From the NCBI GenBank assembly GCA_032718475.1, contig JAUCBJ010008907.1, positions 1 to 23,877 of the forward strand: DNA of 23,877 nucleotides, written 5' to 3'. The notes beneath the pieces are model-generated. The model was given only the letters and a program-made list of their open reading frames with translations. It did no database searches and was not told the origin of the DNA. Within the stretch, counting starts at the first letter, position 1. Each line of letters opens with the position of its first letter. Source of the DNA: Nemertoderma westbladi (taxonomy: Eukaryota > Xenacoelomorpha > Nemertodermatida > Nemertodermatidae). Shown one piece after another: positions 9,010 to 17,285 of this stretch. A program made the translations under genes and the position numbers.

Positions 9010-9960
9010 CTATTAGTCTGCGAGTTTAGCAATGTCCGCCTTCTTTTTGTGAACCAGAATCGCTTGGGCCTCGGCACTTCATTTACGCATTTCGGCCTCT
9101 TGTTTCCGTGTCTCTGCTTGTTGTTCGGCCTCTACTTTACGCATTTCGGCCTCTTGTTTCCGTGTCTCTGCCTGTTGTTCGGCCTCTACTTTACGCATTT
9201 TGGCCTCTTGTTTTCGTGTCTCGGCCTGTTGTTCGGCCTCTACTTTACGCATTTTGGCCCCTTGTTTTTGTCGTTCGGCCTCTTGTTTCCGTATGTCGGC
9301 CTGCATTTCGGACTCCTGTTTATGTCTTTCCTCAGCTAATACATCCTGTTCAATCTGCAGTTGGACATATTCGTCTTCCATTCGAGCTTTAAGGGCCAAT
9401 GCCCTCTGTTCTCGTAGCTGATCTCGGAGTGGTTGACCCCCTTGAGAACTGCGCGCTGAACCAGATATCTCGCTCATAGCGCTGGAGTGCTGGTGCCTTG
9501 AGGACCCAGTTCTTTTCCGCTGAGCCACGGTCCTGGTTCCAGAGGTCCGTACCGATTCTGCGTCCGCCCTTTCAGTTCTTTTATAGTACTGTTCCTCGTA
9601 GCCTCTTACGAGGCTGAGGGTCCTCCGATGTTGCTTGCGAAACTCGTCCAGATGTGCGACGTGTTCTTCCAGTCTGGGGTAGTTTCCCAGATCGGTTGCG
9701 GGAATGAGTTCCTGATATGCCGGTATCATCCGTTCATATCGTTGTAAGATACTTCGGATATTCTGTAGTTGAGTCTGTATATCGCTAAGGGGGGTCTCGG
9801 CTCCCTTTAGTTGTTTCTCGATGCGGTGATATGCTCTAGTCACTCCGCCTTTGATAGCGCCCAGTCGACGGGCCATGTTCTTCACATTCGGTATCTCGTC
9901 GGTTTCTGAGTCTGTGTGGGGGTCCATTTCATCAGTATCAGAGACGTTATTTGTCGTCAT
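9010..9960 (-). pseudogene. BEL gag N-terminal region with long coiled coil
   Basis: ATG 9960-9958 opens MTTNNVSDTDEMDPHTD... The protein has an acidic start, a helical segment (KQLKGAETPLSDIQTQLQNI), a Ser/Arg-rich linker and then a long charged coiled coil. The coiled coil ends in 18-residue repeats around AEQQAETRKQEAEMRKVE, encoded by 54-bp DNA repeats. Stops TGA 9079-9081, TAA 9013-9015 and TAG 9010-9012 separate it from the rest of gag although the frame continues. The start codon overlaps the stop of the upstream 63-codon ORF by ATGA. The role is probably particle assembly through coiled-coil contacts; this is inferred from position and composition. Confidence 0.8.
9083..9262 (-). repeat. 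54-bp in-frame tandem repeat coding for 18-residue coiled-coil units
   Basis: About 3.3 copies of a 54-bp unit (plus strand TTTACGCATTTCGGCCTCTT...) lie within the gag N-terminal region. The period is a multiple of three and each unit encodes a variant of MRKVEAEQQAETRKQEAE. The copies differ by a few bases, so this is a recent coding expansion that lengthens the coiled coil. Confidence 0.9.
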
Positions 9961-10148
9961 TCTAGCGCCTCGTTGATTGCTAGATATGCGATATCGTAAA
10001 ATAGTTCTTCGTAGGTCTCGTATTCAGCTTGGACTACCCGAATGGTAATCCTGAATCGTCCAACGTTTGTTCCTTGTACTTCGACTTCAACGTGCCAGAT
10101 TCCTGGCTCAACTTGAATTATATCAATAGGTGTGATCAATACTTCCAT
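9957..10148 (-). CDS. Small 63-codon ORF upstream of BEL gag, ATGA overlap
   Basis: ATG 10148-10146 opens an unbroken ORF that includes HVEVEVQGTNVGRFRITIRV and ends ...EALE at TGA 9957-9959. The last A of its final codon plus TGA form ATGA, so the gag ATG (9960-9958) overlaps its stop. The composition suggests beta strands then a helix. No zinc motif, signal peptide or membrane segment is visible, and I do not recognise the family. It is the only unbroken frame in this element, and its length is what a small accessory protein might have. The spacing would suit termination-reinitiation translation of gag. It could instead be a gag N-terminal exon-like piece or chance. Confidence 0.5.
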   Translation of the reverse strand: MEVLITPIDIIQVEPGIWHVEVEVQGTNVGRFRITIRVVQAEYETYEELFYDIAYLAINEALE

Positions 10149-10330
10149 TCCCTGTTAACGGCTCTCTATTTATGATCTGCCGACTATGAGTTTTAGTTTG
10201 AGTTTGTAAATTGATTGAACCACGGCTTTGTCTTAAATCAAATACCAGAGTTTCCTCGTAGTGGGTGCTGGGTAAGCACGGAGAGAGTTTTGAATAGTAC
10301 TGTAGAATTCCCAACTTCCACCAATTGAAG
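10149..10330 (-). promoter_or_regulatory. BEL 5' leader with candidate primer-binding site
   Basis: In element orientation this lies just upstream of the small ORF. The minus strand at about 10327-10303 reads AATTGGTGGAAGTTGGGAAT, and the TGGTGG... part begins like a primer-binding site, which starts with TGG opposite the tRNA CCA end. I could not assign a tRNA. A related sequence occurs in opposite orientation at 13078-13113. The call rests on position plus that match. Confidence 0.35.
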
Positions 10331-10789
10331 TAGGCCGTGTCTTATTCTCAATTTTGTTGCCGTTATTCCCGACACCATGGGGGAAAAACGCCGATGCTGG
10401 AGGCGGAATTTTCAGACCACGGGATTCCAGCCAGTCACCGGATATTGGGAGTGGAGAAGGAGTACTTTCTTAAATGCAAGATTGCGATTGAGAAAACGTT
10501 GCATTGGTTGGATATAATCTTTTAATGTAACTTGATCGAATCTCATTGAATCTTGAACATTGAACACCAAATAATGCAGCCTTTTCTACGGTTGAACCCT
10601 GATTGAGAATAAGTTGGGCTTCCCCACACCAATATACACGAAATATTCACAATAATATACGACAATATAAATTCCTACAGTACGTTAATTAATTACCCAC
10701 TGTTCGCTTTAGAGTTTAACCTAACTAATGTTCCCCATTTTCCCTTGGTCCTAGTCTCGGTACTGTCGGTGTCGGTCGACCCTGTTGCG
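10331..10789. other. No gene; possible 5' LTR part of the minus-strand BEL element
   Basis: Position alone suggests LTR sequence for the minus-strand BEL element. The stretch is moderately AT-rich towards 10650-10700. I found no counterpart left of 3380, so the LTR reading is unproved. Confidence 0.3.
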
Positions 10790-11270
10790 TGTCCGTCCCA
10801 CCCTTCCCGAACCCCGAAGGGATCGGTCATCAGGAAAGCAGTACAGCTTGGGTAAGGGTCGGTCAAGTCGGTATACCCAGTTGCGTGTCCGTCCCACCCT
10901 TCCCAAACCCCAAAGGGATCGGTCATCAGGAAAGCAGTACAGCTTGGCTAGGGGTCTGTCGAGTCGGTGGACCCATTTGCGTGTCCGTCCCACCCTTCCC
11001 AAACCCCAAAGGGATCGGTCATCAGGAAAGCGGTATGGCTTGGCTAGGGGTCCGTCGGTTCATCACAGGGACCCAACCACCTAAGCTTTCCGAATCCTTT
11101 TCAGGCTTGTAGTCGCTTCGGTAGCCGAGAAGCTGCTCCGAACAGTCAGTAGGCCAGTGGATTCCGGTCCTTTGTCTTTCGACCCCGTTGCATGTCCGTC
11201 CCACCCTTCCCGAACCCCGAAGGGGTCAGTCATCAGGAAAGCGGTATGGCTTGGCAAGGGGTCTGTCAGC
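10790..11270. repeat. 96-bp tandem repeat array
   Basis: Units begin with TGTCCGTCCCACCCTTCCC at 10790, 10886, 10982 and 11193. The first two periods are exactly 96 bp; the last gap is 211 bp and holds an inserted segment with a hairpin motif. Because 96 is a multiple of three and stops are rare in the unit, frames stay open on both strands (for example 10789-11112 plus and 10751-11002 minus). These repetitive peptides look like by-products rather than genes. Confidence 0.9.
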
Positions 11271-11560
11271 CCGTCGTGAGTCCCAACTGTTGGTAGTTTT
11301 CCGAGTCCTTATTCAGGCTCGTACTAACGCCGGTCGTGGAACCCACTCCAGGAAGGCAGTCCTCGTCGAACCCTTCCTCCGTTTAGTCAATTGACCCGTC
11401 GCAAGTCCCTGGCGTAGTTGGCAAGCTTTCCGAGCCCTTATTCAGGCTCGTATTAACAGCCGGTGACCAGGGACCACTAAGGATCTGTCTGTCGGTTTCC
11501 GTCGCAAATCCCTGACACAATCAGCAGACTTTCCGAGTCCTTATTCAGGCTCGTAATAAC
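11086..11560. repeat. Cluster of four dispersed hairpin motifs
   Basis: Copies of about 20 nt (consensus CCGAGTCCTTTTCAGGCTCG, often TTATTC in the loop) sit at about 11086-11112, 11297-11327, 11426-11457 and 11529-11560. All are in the same orientation and most are followed by GTA-TAAC. CGAG pairs with CTCG and CCT with AGG around a bulged T. They are embedded in loosely repeated units of about 100-130 bp with further shared words such as CAGGGACC and CTAAG. The 11086 copy has changes that weaken the stem. Confidence 0.75.
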
Positions 11561-11896
11561 TGCTGTTGGCCAGGGACCGCTAAGGGCAGTCCTTGTCCCT
11601 AGGCCTAGCGAGTTACCAAATCCACCTCTACAGGCAGCAGGAAGTTGGCTAGGCCTAATAGTATTCAGGTAAACCTGAGTACTGCTTGATTTTGCTCCCA
11701 CCCTTGGCCCTTAAATATCTGATATGAGTCCCATACCCCGTAAGTCGCCCCAATATTCGCCCGTGAATTGCCCCCAGTCCATTGAATGTAACCAAAGTTC
11801 ATGTTCCCTTGCCCAGTACTGATATTGGAATATTCATTATAAATAAATCCGAAAAATATTCAACTCGCGTTATGAAAATTTGAAATACCGTGAACA
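11561..11896. other. Unassigned spacer
   Basis: No gene. It continues the 100-130 bp repeat region for a short way and then becomes unique AT-rich DNA. It could be the outer part of a BEL LTR, but no boundary is visible. Confidence 0.35.
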
Positions 11897-12742
11897 CTCA
11901 GTTAAACGCATCTTGATGCCACTTGGCTGCTCAGGTCCAGATACACCTGACCATCGGAAGCTGTTTAGATGAAGAAGTTGTTAAGATGGCCTTGCCAACG
12001 ACCAATGACCTGAAGATGGTACTGGTAACTCTGTACCACTGTAACAGTTAACAGTACCGGTACCGTACTGTAATCCTGTAGTCTCCTAGCAACCAGCTGA
12101 TGCCAAGCCTAATAATTTTTGGGTAGATTAATTTATTATAACTGTAAGACAGTTACACAGATGCTGCACGAAGACCCCACACAAATTCAACTTGGAAAAT
12201 TTCTAAACTTTGGCCAGACTACATATGTACCAAGTTTTGTTAAATTTCATTAACATTTGGCTGAGTTATTAACGTTTAAATTGGACACAACAGAACGACA
12301 GAACAACAGAACAACAGATCGACAGAGCAACAGAGGTTAGTGGTACCTGTATGCTAAGCTCGCTTACTTTCGTCGCTTGCCCCACAACAGGCCATGACAA
12401 GGACCTAACCTTCAAAATTATCGTAGGCTGACTGTGCTGATTATGGTACCTAAACCTGTAAACTGTACCTAAGCTCAGAAGCTATATATTGTTATTGGGC
12501 TTTGGAATAATCCATTCAGCCTTTTATTTTAACATTGAATCCCCTTATTTATTATAAAACCATCGGAAATATCCGTTTATTATTACTGTTATAATTATAT
12601 TATTATTATTATTATATATTATTATTAATTATATTATTATTAAATATATATTACTGATTATAATTACTGTTTGAAACGCTTCCGACAGTCCGATGTATCT
12701 GGACCTGAGCAGACGAGTGGCATCAAGATGTGATTAACTGAG
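11897..12742. mobile_element. Non-autonomous TIR element, about 846 bp
   Basis: Terminal inverted repeats of about 70 bp: left 11897-11966 (starts CTCAGTTAAACGCATCTTGA) and right 12674-12742 (reverse complement starts CTCAGTTAATCACATCTTGA). They agree at roughly five of six positions. The interior has no transposase frame. It contains palindromic GGTACC/ACCGGT words, a CAACAGA simple repeat (about 12288-12330) and a TAT/ATT microsatellite (about 12590-12655). I could not identify a target-site duplication. A decayed MITE or deletion derivative of a DNA transposon fits best. Confidence 0.8.
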
Positions 12743-13246
12743 GAATAAATATGACGGAATTGCTTGCTTGTCAGTAAGATTCTATTTACTACACTGGGAA
12801 TACGGCGGTCGGTCGGATCGTAATGCGAGCCACTGTCAAGTTCCTCATGCTGTCATGCCTCACTCCGGCCTCCCACCTTCAGACCTTGGAGAGCGGTGGC
12901 GTGGGAAGAGTCCGACTTACGTCGACGACTGGACGAATCGATGATGATTGCGATCTGGGTTTAGCGGCGGCCCGGATCCTGGGATCGCCTGGGGGAAATG
13001 GTTAAAAGTTGGGCAGAATTGTATCGCACCGGATTACGTTCTCTGCGACGCGAATGTGTGAGGCGAATTCGTTGTCGAATTGGGTCGGAAGCTGCGGGAA
13101 TTCTACTGTTCTACGGGAATAAACCGCAGCGGTCCGGTGACTACGGACGGATACTGGGATGAGCAGGTATTTCGATCGAGTTTCTCGTATTCTCGATGCT
13201 CGAGGCGGATAGAGAGTTGGTTGTGTTGGGTGGAGATACCTATGTT
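12743..13246 (+). other. GC-rich block with a BEL-leader-like segment; possible LTR/leader remnant
   Basis: This block is GC- and CpG-rich, unlike its surroundings. Positions 13078-13113 (AATTGGGTCGGAAGCTGCGG, then GAATTCTACTGTTCTA) match the minus strand at 10327-10292 with small gaps. In the known BEL that segment lies at the LTR-leader junction. Further on, about 13160-13205 on the minus strand (GAATACGAGAAACTCGA) resembles 21270-21290 just upstream of the second gag. I infer a truncated plus-strand BEL leader cut by repeat R1, with low certainty. The ORF 12823-13005 has no recognisable features. Confidence 0.3.
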
Positions 13247-13560
13247 TAATGTTTAATAGTTGAGGGTAAAGAAAGCTAAATGTTTATTGCACCCGTACAA
13301 ATCGAGAAAAACCAATTACTGGAAAGGTCAAACTGAAAGTAAATAATATGTATTACCGGTATGTATGTATGGACAGTATACGTGTAGCAAACGTTTAGTA
13401 AAATCCTGAAACTGAAAATTTTGTAAAATATTAGATAGAATCATCAGATCATGGCGTATAAAAACAGTACGGTATGTAAAATAGGTAAAAACATTTGAAC
13501 GCATAAATTTACATGGATTAGTTTACACTACACGTAGGGAAAACAATTACACAGTTTAAG
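13247..13560. repeat. Long direct repeat copy R1
   Basis: Starts TAATGTTTAATAGTTGAGGG and runs to about CAGTTTA near 13560. It matches R2 (16668-17011) almost base for base, apart from an extra ~30 bp in R2. Part of its interior (TATAAAAACAGTA...GTATGTAAAATAG) is repeated once more just outside at about 13608-13650. It has no coding content and is AT-rich. The identity of the family is unknown. Confidence 0.9.
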
Positions 13561-13729
13561 GCCGGTTAAAATGAAATACAAAATTAATTTAAAATATCAG
13601 ATAAATCCATGGCTATAAAAACAGTACCGGTACAGTATGTAAAATAGACATACCGTAATTTCACGTGTAATAAATAATAATAAAACGTGTAATTTCATAC
13701 ACTTTCATGTTACATTAGTGGCTCAGTAG
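13561..13729. other. AT-rich spacer between R1 and the MITE
   Basis: No gene. Contains the extra partial R-type copy near 13608-13650 and an AATAATAATAAAACG stretch near 13670. Confidence 0.5.
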
Positions 13730-14387
13730 TACCGGTGTAGCAGGAGAATTTGCCCCCTATGGAATCTGTACCCACACGGGCATAATCTCCTAGGAGATTA
13801 TGTCCCCCCGGTCTCATTCTCCAAGGATATTTCTCTCCCCCCCCCCCCCCCCCCCCCCCATTTTCAAGCACACCACTCTGACAGCTGCCTATTCCAGTAT
13901 TCGCCTATTGCAGTATTCTGGCATTGCAGTATTAGCTATGTTGTTACCGTACTGCCTTTGTGCCTATGCCTACCGGCTGATTTTGGGGACCGACCTTATC
14001 CTTTTCAGCCGCTTCTAATTGTCATTCGACAGCTGCGTAGTGGTACTGGTACCTATTGCTTGAATGCCTGATTATTTGGCTACTCACTGTCTGACCATAT
14101 GGTTTCAATGAATTGGTAAAGTGGCCGTTTATTGTTTTGGTTAGAAAAGACTGCCTCTGTAACCTGCTCCTTTCCCTCAATTGGTATATATACAGTATAT
14201 TGGAATAACTTTGGAATAATTTTAGATTTTATATAGTTGGCCTAGTCATCTTTGCAATATAGGCCTATAAATATCCTAAACCGAAGATCTTTTCACAGAA
14301 CAGATGGGGGTGGGGGCATAATCTCCTAGGAGATTTTCCCGGGGGGCCATATTCGACTGGGGGGCAAATTCTCCTGCTACACCGGTA
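13730..14387. mobile_element. MITE-like element with perfect 26-bp TIRs and TA at both ends
   Basis: CCGGTGTAGCAGGAGAATTT plus GCCCCC (13732-13757) is perfectly inverted at 14360-14385. TA flanks both ends (13730-13731 and 14386-14387), as expected for a TA target duplication, though it may belong to the TIR. Just inside each end lies a perfect palindrome, CATAATCTCC-TAGGAGATTATG core (13781-13802, 22 bp; 14320-14335, 16 bp). A run of 23 C lies at 13837-13859. There is no transposase. The interior word TGTAACCTGCTCCTTTCCCT (14158 on) recurs in the element at 17286-17531. Confidence 0.88.
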
Positions 14388-14606
14388 AGATTGTCTTCTG
14401 AAGCGCAGTATGCAGTATGACCTGCTATCAGTAAGTCAGACTACAAGTTTCTCCCTATAAACAATAAATTTAATTAAATATTTTTGGTATTGTATATTGT
14501 ATACGTGGGCGTCATATGGAGGCAGATACTGTAACTGCGGGGGACAACAACTCTTTTGTTGGATATTAAATCATCTAAGGAATGGAAAGAGGGGTCGAAC
14601 TAGTTG
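14388..14606. other. Spacer, probably including the LINE 3' untranslated end
   Basis: It lies 3' of the LINE stop in element orientation. AT-rich from about 14455 to 14510. A 3' tail cannot be delimited. Confidence 0.35.
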
Positions 14607-16665
14607 CTACAGTAGTGCACCCACGAATTGGTGATACCTGTGGCGGACTAAGGCTCTGACCCGGCGTAGCATTCTTGTGAATGTGCCATCCAGAGATTTG
14701 GTGTCCTCGGCAGTTAGAGCCCAGCATGGACTCCCATAGAGGAGTACTGGAACTACTGCTGCTCTAAATAATCGGACCTTAAGTTTCCGATTAATTGTTG
14801 GTGACTTCCAAATCCTGGAAAGCCTATTCAAGGCTGCCCATGCCTTTGCCTTACGTATTCGAAGGTTCTCACCTGACTTCCGGATCCATGATCCCAGGTA
14901 ACAGAAGTCGTCCACATGCTCAAGCATACCATCCTTTGAGCTTATGCTCATCCGATCAGAGACTTGCTGAGAACCTTCAAAGTTAACTGTCAAAATTTTG
15001 GTCTTTTTAGAGATAATAAAAAGACCAACACTAGAAGCAGCATGTTCTAATGAGCTGAGGAGCCATGGGCTCCCTCTAGTGATTCTGAGAGTACTCCTAA
15101 GTCATCAGCAAAGTCTAGATCAGTTAGGTACTTGGCAGGATTTCCTCGACTTCTGGAGCCAGTAGATGGAGTTATCATCACCCCATCATCATTATGATGA
15201 TCTAAGGACATGCGTAGAACATAGTCAACCACAATTATGAACAGTGCAACAGAAAATGGTGCAAGTGTGTCTCCCTGGAGGACGCCCCATAACACTTCAA
15301 ATGGTTCTGTGTCACCATCAACAGTATACACAAATGTTGTCAAACCATCGTATACTGATCTGATTGCTGCAATAATTTCATCAGGAATCCCATATAATGA
15401 AAGTATGCTGAACATACGTGAGCGGGAGACTGTATCAAAGGCCTTGAAGAAGTCAACAAAGATAACAGGCAGATGCCTGTCATTCTTTTTTGATAACTCT
15501 TCAATTATCCTTCTAAGTGCCAAAATGGGTTCCATGGTCCCACGACCTTTACCGAACCCATTCTGATTTTTATGGAGCAGTCTCTCAATGGGATCCCTGA
15601 TGCGATTTAATAGAATTCTATTGTATAGCTTTGCAGCAATCGAGATCAATGAGATTCCCCGAAAAGAACCATAGAGTGTTAGATTGCCATTCTTGGGAAC
15701 TGGCACCAACTTATTTGTTTTCATTTCTTGTGGGACTCTTGTTGTTCGGTACATGTCTACTATGATGGGATAGATGAGCTTTAAACACTCAGGTATTTTA
15801 AAGACCTCAGGGGGAACACCATCTACTCCACTGGCACGATTAGTCTTAATGCTCTTTGCAGCAGCCTTCACTTCTGCAAAGGAGATATCGCCAATGGGAA
15901 TATCTGGGAGTACAGCCTCAGACACTTTTACTTCTATAAAGTTATCAGGCAATACCCTGTCATTATTGAGGAGCTTTTCAAAGTGGGCCTTCCAACCATT
16001 GAGGCGATCGGCTGGTGATTCAGCCTTAACCTTGGTGGTTGGTTGGCTTTTCCGCCCAGTAAGCAAGTTGATCGATTTCCATGCCTGGAATGATTGCCCG
16101 CTGTCGTCGGCATCATTGATGGCATCAACCTGTTGGTTTATTAGCTCCTGTAGATTAACAGAGTACTGCCTGTTCAGGGACCTAGATGCAGCCTTAACTG
16201 CATTCTTGGCCGCTGTAGTCTGTTTGAGTCGGGACTGTTTCTGCGCCTAATATAGGTCATTTCGGCACTTCTGGATTTTGTTGTCAGTCCAGGGGGCCCT
16301 TTTCCTGTTTTGAGGGTATACAGGAACTGTTTCTGCAGCTGCTAACTTAACTGCTTCTGTGAAGGCAGTATAGCCCTCACAGTGATCTGCCGCCTCAGAG
16401 GCAAGAACCTCATACCTGTTGCTCAGATGTAGTGTGAAGCTGGATCTCACACTTGGCTGTTGCAACAGAGAGGACCAGTCATGCCGCGGCATGGCAGATT
16501 TCGTTGTTCTGCTAGCACGCAGACTAAGTCTTACCTTGGCCACAATAAGGCGGTGATCACTGGAGAAGGGTCGAAGTGTAAATGCATTACAGTCTTGTAT
16601 AGAGCTCCTGTACTTCCTACGAAACAGAATATAGTCTATCGCTGACTATCCCTTGCTGACTTGTA
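14607..16665 (-). pseudogene. Truncated non-LTR retrotransposon: endonuclease end, linker and reverse transcriptase
   Basis: In sense order: AIDYILFRRKYRSSIQDC and FSSDHRLI (C-terminal end of an APE-type endonuclease, about 16640-16540); a basic linker with an in-frame TAG near 16247; then the RT. RT blocks are SGVDGVPPEVFK, FRGISLISIAAKLYNRIL, NQNGFGKGRGTMEPILALRR, FVDFFKAFDTVSRS, GVLQGDTLAP and LDFADDLGVLSES (FADD catalytic box, near 15100). A frameshift at about 15065 leads to the 14993-14607 segment, with SKKTKILTVN and YLGSWIRKSGENLRIRKAKA, then LLYGSPCWALT and TRMLRRVR, the usual post-RT region. Near 16665 the 5' side ends exactly at repeat R2. It is dead by truncation, frameshift and stops. 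The clade is uncertain (RTE- or CR1-like groups are possible). Confidence 0.88.
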
Positions 16666-16667
16666 CA

Positions 16668-17011
16668 TAATGTTTAATAGTTGAGGGTAAAGAAAGCTAA
16701 ATGTTTATGGCACCCGTACAAATCGATAGAAAAACCAATTACTGGAAAGGTCAAACTGAAAGTAAATAATATGTATTACCGGTATGTATGTATGGACAGT
16801 ATACGTGTAGCAAACGTTTAGTAAAATCATGAAACTGATAAAATTCCAAATAAAATAAGATACAAATAAAATTTTGTAAAATATTAGATAGAATCATCAG
16901 ATCATGGCGTATAAAAACAGTACGGTATGTAAAATAGGTAAAAACATTTGAACGCATAAATTTACATGGATTAGTTTACACTACACGTAGGGAAAATAAT
17001 TAAACAGTTTA
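16668..17011. repeat. Long direct repeat copy R2
   Basis: Same orientation as R1 (13247-13560) and nearly identical, with about 30 extra bases (near 16838-16868) relative to R1. Its left boundary coincides with the truncated 5' end of the LINE fragment. After about 17011 the two copies diverge. Confidence 0.9.
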
Positions 17012-17285
17012 GGTTTAAAATAAAATATAACGCCCTATAAATGTAACGCCCTTGTCATCTTGTGTAAAACTGTATTTACAGCCGATATTTTTCTATTATT
17101 AACAACTGGCTGACTGGGCTCAGCTAGTGCCATCTGATTATTTAAGTAAATGTTGTTCAATTCTATCAAAAATTTTAAATAATTGGTAAAATAATAAAAA
17201 AATATGGTAAAAAAAGGCCAAACTTATAATTTCCAAATAGATTATTCATATTATAAATATATTTTTGGTATTATTTTTGCAGATA
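17012..17285. other. AT-rich spacer
   Basis: No gene; long A/T runs (about 17160-17280). Nothing else seen. Confidence 0.6.

Larger units (their letters stand above)
3380..10330 (-). mobile_element. Degenerate BEL/Pao LTR retrotransposon, internal region
   Basis: The domain order is leader, small ORF, gag, protease, reverse transcriptase, RNase H, integrase, all on the minus strand. BEL/Pao is indicated by a gag with a DUF1759-like domain, the DNGS-type protease, an RT with DIKAMF and YVDD motifs, a Pao-type RNase H (FSDAS, PRLEL, FVANR) and an integrase ending in a DUF5641-like region. One frame runs from 9960 to about 3925. Stops sit at 9079 (TGA), 9013 (TAA), 9010 (TAG), 8269 (TAA), 8221 (TAA), 8107 (TAG), 7039 (TGA), 6532 (TAG), 5695 (TAG), 5068 (TGA) and 4303 (TGA). 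After a frameshift near 3925, further stops lie at 3734 (TAA) and 3587 (TAG). The copy cannot make a full polyprotein. LTRs were not identified: the flanks at 2100-3380 and 10330-11900 do not match each other by eye. Confidence 0.9.

Noticed and set aside
3380-9960. Stop-codon reassignment or readthrough as an explanation of the in-frame stops
   Set aside because: All three stop codons occur at unrelated positions, and a frameshift and active-site change accompany them; simple decay is more likely.
10123-10314. Minus-strand 63-codon ORF upstream of the small BEL ORF
   Set aside because: Covers the candidate primer-binding/leader region, low-complexity, overlaps the next ORF start; no support as a gene.
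10789-11112. Overlapping repetitive ORFs on both strands
   Set aside because: Open only because the 96-bp unit is a multiple of three and poor in stops; no family resemblance.
11297-11560. Hammerhead ribozyme in the GAGCCTGAATAAGGACTCGGAAA repeats
   Set aside because: There is a stem and a GAAA, but the required CUGANGA core and cleavage-site stem are absent.
12823-13005. Plus-strand 60-codon ORF
   Set aside because: Starts mid GC-rich block, no domain, no conservation evidence; region better explained as an LTR/leader remnant.
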